NCBI RefSeq assembly: GCF_014648695.1
Contig: NZ_BMRP01000003.1
Coordinates: forward strand, 1 to 64,000
Reading direction: 5' to 3'
Origin: Streptomyces albospinus
Lineage (GTDB): Bacteria; Actinomycetota; Actinomycetes; Streptomycetales; Streptomycetaceae
DNA length: 64,000 bases
Part shown: piece after piece, positions 28,222 to 36,775 of the stretch
Layout of the letters: every line of letters begins with the position of its first letter
How positions within the stretch are numbered: position 1 is the stretch's first letter
Translations under genes and position numbers: made by a program
Notes under the pieces: generated by a model
Databases searched by the model: none
Seen by the model: only the letters and a program-made list of their open reading frames with translations
What the model was told of the DNA's origin: nothing

Positions 28222-28416
28222 ATGAAGATCACTATTGACGAGGACAGGTGTGTGGGGGCCGGGCAGTGTGTGCTGGCCGCCGCCGAGGTCTTCGACCAGC
28301 GCGATGAGGACGGCATCGTCGTCCTGCTCGACCCCACCCCGCCGCAGGAGCTGCTGGCTCAGGTCCAGGACGCCGCCACCCGCTGCCCCGCACTGGCAAT
28401 CGAGGTGGAGAAGTAG
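28222..28416 (+). CDS. [3Fe-4S]-type ferredoxin
   Basis: A 64-residue ferredoxin that carries electrons to the upstream P450. Cluster ligands are C10 and C16 (CVGAGQC) and C55 (RCPALAI); the Gly/Ala between the first two replaces the fourth Cys, as in CYP105-partner [3Fe-4S] ferredoxins. A near-perfect aaggaggag lies at the correct distance. Its stop shares one base with the GTG of the reductase gene (TAGTG). Confidence 0.93.
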   Translation: MKITIDEDRCVGAGQCVLAAAEVFDQRDEDGIVVLLDPTPPQELLAQVQDAATRCPALAIEVEK

Positions 28417-29597
28417 TGCCCAGCATGGACCGCATCGTCGTGGTGGGCGCGTCGGCCGCGGGCCTGACCGCGGCCGACACCCTGCGCCGCGGGGGTTTCA
28501 CCGGCACGCTCACCATGGTCGGTGACGAACTGCGGCTCCCCTACGACCGGCCACCACTGTCCAAGCAGATCCTGGCCGGCGACTGGGAGCCCCACAAAGC
28601 CACCCTGCGCCCGGAGCGGGACGTCCAATCCCTGGCGCTGCACCTGAAGTTGGGGTGCCGGGCAACGGGGGCAGACCCGGTGGCACGTACCGTCACCCTG
28701 GACAACGGGGAACACCTGGACTACGACGGCCTGATCATCGCCACCGGGCTACGCCCCCGCCGTCTGCCCTTCGGCCACGATCTGGCCGGGGTGCATGTGC
28801 TGCGCTCCCTCGACGACGCGCTGACGCTACGCGCCCAGCTGCTGGCCAGGCCCCGTGTGGTGGTGATCGGCGCCGGATTCCTGGGCAGCGAGATCGCCGC
28901 CACCGCACGCGGCCTCGGCCTGGACGTCACCCTCGTCGACGTCGAGCCCACCCCGCTGGCCCGGCAAGTCGGCTCGGAGATCGGTCAGCTGGTGGCCGAG
29001 ACGCACCGCGATCACGGGGTGTCTCTGCGCATGCGCCGCCACGTCACCAGCATGACCGGCGAGAACGGCCGGGTCACCGCCGTGGTCCTTGATGACGGCA
29101 CTCGTCTTCCCGCCGACGTGGTCGTGGTCGCCATCGGCTCGACACCGGCAACCGACTGGCTGGCCGACTCCGGGATCCCGCTGGGCGACGGGGTGCTGTG
29201 CGACCCCACCTGCCGAGCCGTATCCGGCGTGTACGCGGCCGGAGACGTCGCCAACTGGGCACACCCCCTCGCCGGTGGACGGATCCGGCTGGAACAACGC
29301 ACCAACGCCACCCAACAAGCCGTCATCGCCGCCAGAAACCTCCTGGCCGGCCCGAACCGCGCCCTGCCCTACGCCCCCATACCGTTCGGCTGGACCGATC
29401 AGTACGACACCAAGATCCAAATCCACGGCTGGTGCTCGCCCGACGCGCACATCGAAGTCGTCGACGGCGATCCCGGGTCACGCAGGTTCGTCGCGCTCTA
29501 CCACGCAGACGGCAAGGTCGTCGGTGCGCTCGGCTGGAACAGCCCGCGCGCCCTGCTCCAGCACCGCAGTCGCCTCACCGAGCACGCCGCCGTCTGA
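28416..29597 (+). CDS. FAD-dependent ferredoxin reductase
   Basis: A 393-residue NAD(P)H:ferredoxin reductase of the putidaredoxin-reductase type. The first FAD dinucleotide fold is VVVGASAAGLTAADTL (about 7-22), with LPYDRPPLSK close behind. The NAD(P) fold is VVVIGAGFLGSEIAA (about 147-161), and the second FAD motif is VYAAGDVANW. The GTG at 28416 overlaps the ferredoxin stop. It completes the P450 electron chain. A nested terminator follows immediately. Confidence 0.93.
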   Translation: MPSMDRIVVVGASAAGLTAADTLRRGGFTGTLTMVGDELRLPYDRPPLSKQILAGDWEPHKATLRPERDVQSLALHLKLGCRATGADPVARTVTLDNGEHLDYDGLIIATGLRPRRLPFGHDLAGVHVLRSLDDALTLRAQLLARPRVVVIGAGFLGSEIAATARGLGLDVTLVDVEPTPLARQVGSEIGQLVAETHRDHGVSLRMRRHVTSMTGENGRVTAVVLDDGTRLPADVVVVAIGSTPATDWLADSGIPLGDGVLCDPTCRAVSGVYAAGDVANWAHPLAGGRIRLEQRTNATQQAVIAARNLLAGPNRALPYAPIPFGWTDQYDTKIQIHGWCSPDAHIEVVDGDPGSRRFVALYHADGKVVGALGWNSPRALLQHRSRLTEHAAV

Positions 29598-29599
29598 CC

Positions 29600-29648
29600 C
29601 CGCACCCGTGCCAGGTCCGCCGCACCCCGGACCTGATCCCGGGTGCGG
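29600..29648 (+). terminator. Nested terminator of the P450 operon
   Basis: An outer 9-bp stem (CCGCACCCG, 29600-29608, with CGGGTGCGG, 29640-29648) encloses an inner CAGGTCCG/CGGACCTG stem. It starts 3 bp after the reductase stop. Confidence 0.8.
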
Positions 29649-29879
29649 AGAGCCCTCGGTGTGAGCCACCGCGTCGTGTCAAGAGCCCCTGCTGTCATGC
29701 CTTTCCGCTGCGGTCCTGCGCGCTGAGCCGGACCGCTGGACATCGCCCGAACAAAAGCTCCTCACACGCCGTGGCTCTGCCGCGGTGTTCCGCCGGTCAC
29801 CGCGAGCCGCGCCGAGTACGGCCGGCTCCCCATCTTCGAAAAGCAACCACGGAAGGACGGCATGCAGGGAAACCGACAG

Positions 29880-30360
29880 CTCGTGAGGTCGACTACCTGA
29901 TCGTCGGGGCCGGGGCCATGGGCTTTCGCCGACACCCTCATCGCCGAAACCGACGCGACGGTGGCCATCGTCGACCGCTATGACCAGCCCGGCGGTCACC
30001 GGACGGTTGCCCACCCCTTCATACACCCGCACCAGCCGTCGGCCTTCTACGGCGTCAACTCCCGCGAGCTGGGCAGCGGCACGGCGGACCGGGACGGCTG
30101 GAACGCCGGACGGCACGAGCTCGCCTCGGCCGGCGAGATCCTGACCTGCTTCGACCAGGTGATGCGCAGGACACTTCTGCCGACCGGCCGGGTCTCCTAC
30201 TTCCCCAAGTCGTTCTACGACGGCCCGGATCCACGGCGGCCCGACGTCCAGCTCTTCCATTCCGTGGTCAGCGGGGCCGCCTTCGAGGTGACCGTCAAAC
30301 GGCGGACCGTCGACGCCACCTCCATGAACGCCACGGTGCCGGCCATGACGCCGCCCCCAA
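29880..30360 (+). pseudogene. Broken FAD/NAD(P)-binding oxidoreductase gene
   Basis: The opening REVDYLIVGAGAMG is a clear dinucleotide-binding start. It shifts frame near 29920; the continuation (ETDATVAIVDRYDQPGGH and HQPSAFYGVNSRELGSG) is in the next frame. Similarity to FAD-binding oxidoreductases stops around VDATSMNATVPAM, far short of a normal length of over 450 residues. A plausible ATG and Shine-Dalgarno near 29861 are in yet another frame. It is dead: frameshifted and 3'-truncated. Confidence 0.75.
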
Positions 30361-30741
30361 CCGGCCTGCCCCGAACCAGGGTGACCGGCGGGGAAACAGC
30401 GCCGAGGAAGGCTCCAGCTCCGGACGGGCGACTCGGATGCCGGCGCCCCGGCCGATGCGAGGTGATCGCGCTCAAGGAGACGGCAGGCGGGCCCAGGACG
30501 GGGAGTGCGGGGTGCCGGCGTGCTGAGCACCGGCAGCCAGGGGGAGCGGCCGGGAGCACCGGCCGCTCCCGGCGTCACTGCGGCGGCCGGTGGAGGGTCG
30601 CCGTCTGCCCGGTGCCAAAGACATACCCCCAGAGGTTGGAGTTGCTCACCCCAACATCCGGACCAGGCGCGGACCAACACTCCGCCGACTCCGGTCACCA
30701 CCACCGTTTCGGCAGGTCAACACCAGTATGAGCGCTGTACC
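30361..30741. other. Geneless stretch before direct repeat DR2
   Basis: No supported gene. It contains a perfect 12-bp inverted repeat with a 5-nt loop (30542-30553 / 30559-30570), which could terminate transcription. Confidence 0.5.
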
Positions 30742-30784
30742 ACCAGCAGACGAAGAACCTGCTCGTCTCGTACTCGCCGAAGAA
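30742..30784 (+). repeat. Direct repeat DR2 (second aldehyde dehydrogenase tail)
   Basis: Identical over 43 bp to 25845-25887. Beyond it the sequence is diverged: KQGFF followed by CAG where the intact gene has the TAG stop, so the frame runs on for seven more codons to TGA. Upstream of 30742 there is no aldehyde dehydrogenase sequence, so only the tail remains. Confidence 0.88.
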
Positions 30785-30812
30785 ACAGGGCTTCTTCCAG
30801 CGGCCCGGAAAG

Positions 30813-30850
30813 GGCGCCTGATGGGGACTTTCGTCCGTCAGGCGCCTTTT
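30813..30850 (+). terminator. Terminator paired with direct repeat DR2
   Basis: A 9-bp stem (GGCGCCTGA with TCAGGCGCC) followed by TTTT. It is similar in sequence to the terminator after the intact aldehyde dehydrogenase gene, showing that gene tail and terminator were duplicated together. Confidence 0.75.
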
Positions 30851-31087
30851 GGTCGTCCGGCGCCCTCCGACCGGCTCGCCGGTCGGCAGCCGGGGGCCGC
30901 CGCACCTCCCGGTTTCTCCCGCACCGGTACCGTTCCCTTACGCCGCCCTGGCACAGGTAACGACTTGCGCCGCGCGGATTAAAGGCGGAATCAGGTCGGT
31001 AAAAGGTTCCCCCGCATCCGGTGAGAAATTCCTTGAAACGGCGGGCTGCGGCGTAAGGGGCCCCGAGCATGCCCAAGACTGCTGCGC

Positions 31088-33325
31088 ATGGCTACGACAG
31101 TCCTCGACAGAACCACCCCCTCCGGCGCCGCCGTCCGGCGCGCGCCCTGGCGATCGCCGGTGGGGCAACCTGCATACGCGCGACCGGCGCTGCTGGTGAT
31201 CACCGTGCTTGCCGCCGTGCTCTACGCGTGGGGGATCAATCACAGCCATTACCACACCTTCTACGCGAATGCCGTCCGCAGTATGACGGAGAGCTGGAAG
31301 GCCTTCTTCTACGGATCCTTCGACCCCGGCAATTCCATCACGCTCGATAAATTGCCGGGATTCCTGTGGCCGCAGGCGGTTTCTGCCCGGATTTTCGGTT
31401 TCCACCCCTGGGCTCTGACGCTACCTCAGGTAATGGAGGGAGTGGCGAGCCTACTGGTCCTGTACCGGGTGGTGCGCCGGTGGGCGGGCGACAATGCGGC
31501 GCTGATCGCAAGCGGCACGTTCCTGCTGACGCCGGTGTCGGTGGGGCTGTTCCGTACCGCCGTCGAGGACCCGTTGTTCACCCTGTGCGTGCTGCTCGCC
31601 GCGGAGGCCACCCAACGCGCGGCGGAGGCGGGCCGGTTGCGCCCGCTGGTGATGGCCGGCGTCTGGGTCGGCATCGGCTTCCAGTCGAAGATGCTGGAGG
31701 CTTGGGCGGTCCTTCCCGCGCTCGCCGTGGTGTACCTGATCTCGGCACCGGTCCCCCTGCGGAAGCGGCTGGTGCATCTCGGGCTCTCCGCGGTGGTGAT
31801 GACCGCCGTCTCCGCCTCGTGGATGGTGGCCGTCGCCCTCACCCCGGCCAAGGACCGGCCGTACGTCGACGGCACCACGAACAACTCCGCGTTCAGCATG
31901 GTGGTCGGCTACAACTTCCTCAACCGCTTCTCGTCCGTGGGCATCAGCGCCGCCTCCACCGGCAGCATCAGTGCGACGAGGGGCGGCGGGGGTCACGGCG
32001 GGAGCCATGGCGGGGCCGATGGCAGCGGTGCGGCGAACGGTGCCGGGACGAGCGCAGGCGCGGGCGCGTCGCCGTCGCACGGCGGCGCACCGCACCTGGG
32101 ACACGCCAGCGGCAGCGGCACGGCCGGCACGCCCCCGCACGCCGGACAGCAGACGGGCGCCGCCCAGCCGCCCGGCCGGACCCATGGCGGCGGACCCGGC
32201 GGTTTCGGCGGCAGCGGCCAGGACGGCTGGTCGAAAATGTTCGGCCCGGCGCTCGCGTCGCAGACCGGCTGGCTCTACCCGTTCGCCGCCATCGCCCTCG
32301 TCTGCGGCCTGCTGTGGCGCCGGGGCCGACCCCGTACGGACCGGATCCGCGCCGGCTTCGCCCTCTGGGGCACCTGGTTGACCACGTACTTCCTGGTCTT
32401 CAGCGCGGGCAGCGTCGGCGGCCACACGTACTACATGGGCGTGATCGCGGTGCCGCTCGCCGCGCTGACCGGCGCCGGCGTCACCCTGCTGTGGCGCGCC
32501 TACCGGGCCGGTGGGCGCCGCGCCTGGGTGCTGCCCGGCGCGGTCGCCGCGACGGCGGCGTGGGGCGCGTTCCTCGCGCGAGAGTTCCCGTCCTTCCTGC
32601 CGTGGCTGGCACCGGCGGTCGGCGTGCTGGGGCTCGCCGCCGTCGTCCTGCTGGTCCTCGCCCGCCCGGGCCACACCCGGCACGGCGGACGGCTCGCCCT
32701 GGCCGGTCTCGCCGCGTCGCTCGCCGCCGTGCTGCTCGCGCCGAGCGCATGGGCGGTGCAGGTCTTCAACCCGGCGTACGGCAGCTCGGGAATGGGCGCG
32801 GTCGGCCCGTCCGGTATGCGCGGCGGCCACGGCGGCCACGGCTCCGCGAAGTGGCCGGGCGGTGCGCACGGCAAGGGCGGCTTCGGCGAGTCCAGCGGCC
32901 AACTCACGTCCGTCCAGCGCAAGTTGCTCGCCTACACCACCGCCCACCGCGGCTCGGCCGAGTACGTCTTCGCCACCAACGGCTGGAACAACGCGTCCCC
33001 GTACATTCTCGCCAAGGGCACTCAGGTCCTCCCCCTGGGCGGCTTCAGCGGCCAGGTCCCGTCCCCCACCCAGGACCAGTTCCGGCAGCTGGTGAACTCG
33101 GGCAAGGTCCGCTACGTCCTGCTGGGCGAAGGCCGCGGCATGGGCGCCATGTTCGGTGGCGGTGGCGGCGGCACGACGTCCGCCACCCGGATCACCGACT
33201 GGGTGCGGTCCCACTGCACCCGCGTCCCGGCCTCGGCCTACGGCGGTACGCGGTCCCCGACGACCGCGCCTGCCGGTGAGGGCGGCACCGCCCAGACCCT
33301 CTACCGGTGCGGCCCCGCCCGTTAG
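31088..33325 (+). CDS. GT39-family membrane glycosyltransferase
   Basis: A 745-residue polytopic protein of the PMT/ArnT-like GT-C superfamily. The N-terminal half has about eight hydrophobic helices, with the acidic first-loop region (NHSHYHTFYANAVRSM, FDPGNSITLDKLPGF) typical of the lipid-sugar site. Two long Gly/His/Ser/Ala low-complexity stretches (about 298-380 and 567-605) interrupt it. A second group of helices and a soluble C-terminal domain (EYVFATNGWNNASPYIL, VNSGKVRYVLLGEG) follow. It probably transfers a sugar from a polyprenyl-phosphate donor to an exported acceptor, which is unknown. ATG at 31088; convergent with the esterase gene across a strong terminator. Confidence 0.85.
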   Translation: MATTVLDRTTPSGAAVRRAPWRSPVGQPAYARPALLVITVLAAVLYAWGINHSHYHTFYANAVRSMTESWKAFFYGSFDPGNSITLDKLPGFLWPQAVSARIFGFHPWALTLPQVMEGVASLLVLYRVVRRWAGDNAALIASGTFLLTPVSVGLFRTAVEDPLFTLCVLLAAEATQRAAEAGRLRPLVMAGVWVGIGFQSKMLEAWAVLPALAVVYLISAPVPLRKRLVHLGLSAVVMTAVSASWMVAVALTPAKDRPYVDGTTNNSAFSMVVGYNFLNRFSSVGISAASTGSISATRGGGGHGGSHGGADGSGAANGAGTSAGAGASPSHGGAPHLGHASGSGTAGTPPHAGQQTGAAQPPGRTHGGGPGGFGGSGQDGWSKMFGPALASQTGWLYPFAAIALVCGLLWRRGRPRTDRIRAGFALWGTWLTTYFLVFSAGSVGGHTYYMGVIAVPLAALTGAGVTLLWRAYRAGGRRAWVLPGAVAATAAWGAFLAREFPSFLPWLAPAVGVLGLAAVVLLVLARPGHTRHGGRLALAGLAASLAAVLLAPSAWAVQVFNPAYGSSGMGAVGPSGMRGGHGGHGSAKWPGGAHGKGGFGESSGQLTSVQRKLLAYTTAHRGSAEYVFATNGWNNASPYILAKGTQVLPLGGFSGQVPSPTQDQFRQLVNSGKVRYVLLGEGRGMGAMFGGGGGGTTSATRITDWVRSHCTRVPASAYGGTRSPTTAPAGEGGTAQTLYRCGPAR

Positions 33326-33340
33326 CGAGCCCCCGTCACA

Positions 33341-33382
33341 GGCACCGCCCCCGACCGCGCCGTCACGGTCGGGGGCGGTGCC
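33341..33382. terminator. Strong bidirectional terminator
   Basis: A perfect 17-bp stem (33341-33357 with 33366-33382) and an 8-nt loop, between the convergent GT39 and esterase genes. Confidence 0.88.
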
Positions 33383-33386
33383 ATGT

Positions 33387-33422
33387 GTGGTGCTGTATGT
33401 GGTGCTGTACGTGGTGTCGTAT
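33387..33422 (+). repeat. Three 12-bp tandem repeats
   Basis: GTGGTGCTGTAT, GTGGTGCTGTAC and GTGGTGTCGTAT in direct succession, just after the terminator. No coding role seen. Confidence 0.7.
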
Positions 33423-33457
33423 GCAGTTCCGTACAGGGATTCCGGATCACCGAGGGG

Positions 33458-34981
33458 CTAGGTACCGGCCGGTGCGGTCGGTGTGTGGACGCGTTCGGCC
33501 AGCCAGGGAAGCGCGTCGGAGAAGGCGCCGGACGCCAGTTGCCAGGTGTGGCCGCCGGGCTGGTAGTGCAGGGTGCAGGAGATTCCCTTCTTGCCGCCGG
33601 CGGCGCAGAGCCGCTGCGCGTCGGCCGCCTGACCGCCCATGCCGTCGCCGGGGATGTCGCGTCCGCCGAAGCCCATCGGGCCCGGCCGGGTCATGGTGCC
33701 GCCGTGCCGGTGCTGCCCCCGGTGCGCGCCCTGCCAACCGCCGTTTCCGCCACGGCCGTTGTTCGGGCCGCCGCGCCTGCCCGGTCCGCTGCCGGTGCTG
33801 CTGTTGTCGAACCAGCCCGCGGTGTCGGTGTAGCGTGCGTGCGCCGCCATCACGGTCAGCGGGTCGAACTTCGCCCACGCTGCCGCGCTGCCCCCGTAGA
33901 GGTCCTTGATGGTCAGTTGCTTGGTGCCGACGATCGGGCCCTCGTCCCCTGCGATGTCCTCGAAGCTGCCGAACAGCTCCGGGTGCATGACGGCGAGATC
34001 GACCGCACATGTACCGCCCATGGAGAACCCGACGACCCCCCAGTCAGCCGCGGCGGACGAGGCGCCGAAGTGGGAGACGACGTAGGGCCGGATGTCTTTG
34101 GTGAGGTGGTCGGCGGCGTTGCCCCGCGGGCCGTTGACGCACTCGGTGTCGTTGTTGAAACTGCCTCCCGAGTCCGCGAACACCAGGATCGGGGCCTGTC
34201 CGTGGTGGGCCTTGGCGTAGGAGTCGATGGTGGTGATCGCACCGCCGGTGCGGATCCAGTCGGCGGGCGTGTTGAACTCGCCCCCGATCATCATCAGTAC
34301 GGGCAGCTGCGGGTGACGAGCCCCGGCGAACCAGGCCGGCGGCAGGTACACGTACTCCTCGCGGTGCGTGAAGTGGCTTGCCGTGTCAGGGGTGTTCACG
34401 GCCACCACGCGACCGGTGGTCATCGTGCTCGCCTTGCCCTGCAACGCGCTGAGCTGCGCCGCGTCGACCTGGTCGGGCAGCGGACCGGCGGTGATCTGCG
34501 CCCATGCCTCCTGCACGGTCGGGAAGTAGCCCACCCACTGGTTCAGCACCAGCCCCGTGCACAGCAGGCCCAGCGGGATCACCGGCACCGACAGCACGCG
34601 CCGCCACCAGCGGGCACCGCGCCAGCCCAGCACGGCGACGGCGAGCGCCGCCGCCGTGATCCCGATCCACACCCACAGCGATATCGGCGCCGGGTCGGTG
34701 GCGAGGGCATTGGCGTCCACGTACCACTTCGCCAGCAGTGCGACGAGCAGTCCGACGGCGGCGGCAGCGGGCAGCCACAGCAGTCTCCAGCGCGGGGTGC
34801 GCCAGCCGACGACCACGACGAGCAGTACCCCGGCGGCGATCTGGATCGTCAGCGGCAGCCAGCCGTCCAACAGTGAGACGCCGGCATGCCAGGACGGTGC
34901 GGGCGCGTTTCCGTGCGAGGGAGCAGAAAGATACACAAGCAGCCAGCTTGCCGGTGATCGACGAGAGGTCACCATATTCAC
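33458..34981 (-). CDS. Membrane-anchored esterase (esterase D / antigen 85-like)
   Basis: A 507-residue protein. Four N-terminal hydrophobic helices (within about residues 15-165) are followed by an extracytoplasmic alpha/beta-hydrolase of the putative-esterase (PF00756-like) family. The nucleophile S320 lies in VVGFSMGGTCAVDLAV, with an acidic region FGSFEDIAGDEGP. The C-terminal His probably lies in HYQPGGHTWQLASGAF. A Gly/Arg/His-rich loop (GSGPGRRGGPNNGRGGNGG) is unusual. GTG at 34981 or ATG at 34975 are both possible; neither has a good Shine-Dalgarno. A solo IS end lies 30 bp upstream and may have replaced its native leader. Confidence 0.78.
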   Translation of the reverse strand: MNMVTSRRSPASWLLVYLSAPSHGNAPAPSWHAGVSLLDGWLPLTIQIAAGVLLVVVVGWRTPRWRLLWLPAAAAVGLLVALLAKWYVDANALATDPAPISLWVWIGITAAALAVAVLGWRGARWWRRVLSVPVIPLGLLCTGLVLNQWVGYFPTVQEAWAQITAGPLPDQVDAAQLSALQGKASTMTTGRVVAVNTPDTASHFTHREEYVYLPPAWFAGARHPQLPVLMMIGGEFNTPADWIRTGGAITTIDSYAKAHHGQAPILVFADSGGSFNNDTECVNGPRGNAADHLTKDIRPYVVSHFGASSAAADWGVVGFSMGGTCAVDLAVMHPELFGSFEDIAGDEGPIVGTKQLTIKDLYGGSAAAWAKFDPLTVMAAHARYTDTAGWFDNSSTGSGPGRRGGPNNGRGGNGGWQGAHRGQHRHGGTMTRPGPMGFGGRDIPGDGMGGQAADAQRLCAAGGKKGISCTLHYQPGGHTWQLASGAFSDALPWLAERVHTPTAPAGT

Positions 34982-35010
34982 CGCATGAGGAACCGGTGAG
35001 AATTCCCTTA

Positions 35011-35162
35011 AGCCCGTGTCCCATGTGGCGGAGGCTCGTCGGGCTGAACATGGGGCGGGGCACGTGGAGTTGGATTGTTCCAGACGGGTTGTGGAAGATC
35101 GCGAAGCCGCTGATCCCTCCGTCGAAGGTGCGGCCGCAGGGTGGCGGCACGCAGGACACGCC
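35011..35162 (+). mobile_element. Solo IS5-family end (152-bp fragment)
   Basis: Starts with an IS terminal repeat (AGCCCGTGTCCCATGTGGCGG) next to TA and matches the transposase-start end of the 45011-45876 element, including codons for WIVPDGLW and IAKPLIPPSKVRPQGG. Homology ends abruptly after GGACACGCC. The rest of the element is missing. Confidence 0.85.
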
Positions 35163-35688
35163 GCAGCAACGAGGCACGGCCGGCGGCCCTGGAGCGCCTG
35201 GCTCGACCCCGTCCACCACGACTCCGACGAGCTGCGCGCTCTGCTGAGCACTCCGGCCGCCGGCCGCCTCGACGCCCGCTCTCGGCGCGTGGGCGTGCGT
35301 AGAGATCCTACGCGTCGCCTCGACCGGTAGGTGATCTTGAGTCATGTCGGCGCCTGGTGTTTTTCGGTCACAAGCCCGCCAGTGGTCGCAGCGGTGCGAG
35401 GCGCCCCAGGGGCGAGTGGCCGGCGGTTGAGGGGCAAGCGGGTCGGGGAGGCCGATCGGATGGCCGGTTCTGGCCCGATTTGGCGTCCGATACCAATCCG
35501 CCTGCTCTAGGGCTGGGTCAACCGGAGGCTTAACTACCGATGGGTATGCGAGGCCGGGTGCAGTTCCGGGATGCCGTTCAGCGTTCCCTTCCCTTTGTCA
35601 TGCCCTTGCCGTGCGGCGGTGTCGATGGTGCCCGCCGTCTTTCGGATCACTTTCCGTTCACCCTTCCCTGAGAGAGGGAGACCCAGCA
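35163..35688. promoter_or_regulatory. Upstream region of the toxin-like operon
   Basis: About 525 bp with no supported gene. The first 180 bp look like relic coding sequence. The last 250 bp are less GC-rich and should contain the operon promoter, but no convincing -35/-10 pair is seen. A Shine-Dalgarno-like gagagaggga (about 35670-35679) precedes the first gene. Confidence 0.4.
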
Positions 35689-36771
35689 GTGCCTCAGCTC
35701 ATTGCCAGCGAAAACGAGGGCGCGTTCAGCGCCGGCGACGTTCTCAACCAGCAGGCCAAGGACGCAGCTTCCGCCCGCGCCGTGGTCGAGGCTTACGTCA
35801 CCATGGTGCTGGAGCAGCCGGTCGTGAAGCTTGACGAGATCGAGCACCTTGAGCAGTACCAGACCGCCGCCAAGGATCACGCTACGGCGTGGCGGAACAC
35901 CGTGTCGCAGAAGCTCATCCAGACCAATACCGATCTGCTGGCCTTCGCCAACAACTTCGACAGCTACTACGACGACCTGGTGGACATCGCCGAGAACATC
36001 CACGCTGAGGGCATGCGTGCGGAGTTCGTCGAAGGCGTCCAGGACCTGCTGTCCGAAATCGAGAAGCGCCAGCAGAACGCGCAGGACGCGCTGAAGGCCC
36101 TCAACACGTTCCGCGGAGATGTGGACACCGACCACGGACACTTCGTCGATCTGTCCAACGCTGCCCATTCGACCTTTGAGGGCGACAAGGGGGAGATCGC
36201 CGAGCTCAAGAAGAAGGTGGAGGCGCTCAGCGAGGGCATGACGAAGGACCTCTCGATCATCGCCGGCTGCACGGCGGGCGCGGTGCTCGGCGGCCTCATG
36301 ATCGTCGTGGGCGCGCTGCTGGAGATCCCCACCGCCGGCGGATCGACCGCGGTCATCACCGCGGGCGGCCTCGTGGTGGCCGGTGCTGCGGCCGGGGACA
36401 TCTACGGCGCGGTCGACTACGAGAACAAAAAGCGCGAGCTGACGGCCACGCTCCGGCAGATTGCCGACCTGACTGCGGAGATCGCGGTCCTGCATTCCGT
36501 GGAAGACCAGTTCAAGAAGCTCAAGGACGCCAACGAGTTGGCGGCACAGGCCCTCACGGCCATGGCGACCACGTGGGCCGTTCTGCAGACGAAGTTCAAG
36601 ACCGTCATCGACTACATCAACGACAACGTCACTCCCGACAAGCACTTCCTGAAGGCCAAGCTCAAGACCGCCAAGGCGGACTGGGAAGAGGTCCACAAGA
36701 CCGCGAACCTGATCGAAACCCAGATGACGACCCTGCCCGTCCAGCGTGACGGCCTGGCCAAGGCGGCCTGA
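35689..36771 (+). CDS. HBL/NHE-like alpha pore-forming toxin component 1 (hydrophobic head)
   Basis: A 360-residue, almost entirely alpha-helical protein. Long amphipathic helices flank a hydrophobic hairpin (about residues 187-243) made of two membrane-length stretches, SIIAGCTAGAVLGGLMIVVG and STAVITAGGLVVAGAAAG. This is the head/tongue layout of the haemolysin BL / NHE and Xax/Yax alpha-toxins. The C-terminal helices carry the HBL-typical MATTWAVLQTKFKTV and LKTAKADWEEVHKTANLI. No signal peptide is visible. GTG at 35689 behind gagaggga. Four bases separate it from the next gene. In tripartite toxins such a subunit inserts into the membrane; that role is inferred. Confidence 0.7.
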   Translation: MPQLIASENEGAFSAGDVLNQQAKDAASARAVVEAYVTMVLEQPVVKLDEIEHLEQYQTAAKDHATAWRNTVSQKLIQTNTDLLAFANNFDSYYDDLVDIAENIHAEGMRAEFVEGVQDLLSEIEKRQQNAQDALKALNTFRGDVDTDHGHFVDLSNAAHSTFEGDKGEIAELKKKVEALSEGMTKDLSIIAGCTAGAVLGGLMIVVGALLEIPTAGGSTAVITAGGLVVAGAAAGDIYGAVDYENKKRELTATLRQIADLTAEIAVLHSVEDQFKKLKDANELAAQALTAMATTWAVLQTKFKTVIDYINDNVTPDKHFLKAKLKTAKADWEEVHKTANLIETQMTTLPVQRDGLAKAA

Positions 36772-36775
36772 TCCG

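Noticed and set aside
34982..35251. Upstream extension of the esterase reading frame across the IS fragment
   Set aside because: The extension translates IS sequence in a non-transposase frame and matches no esterase; the start at 34981 or 34975 is kept.
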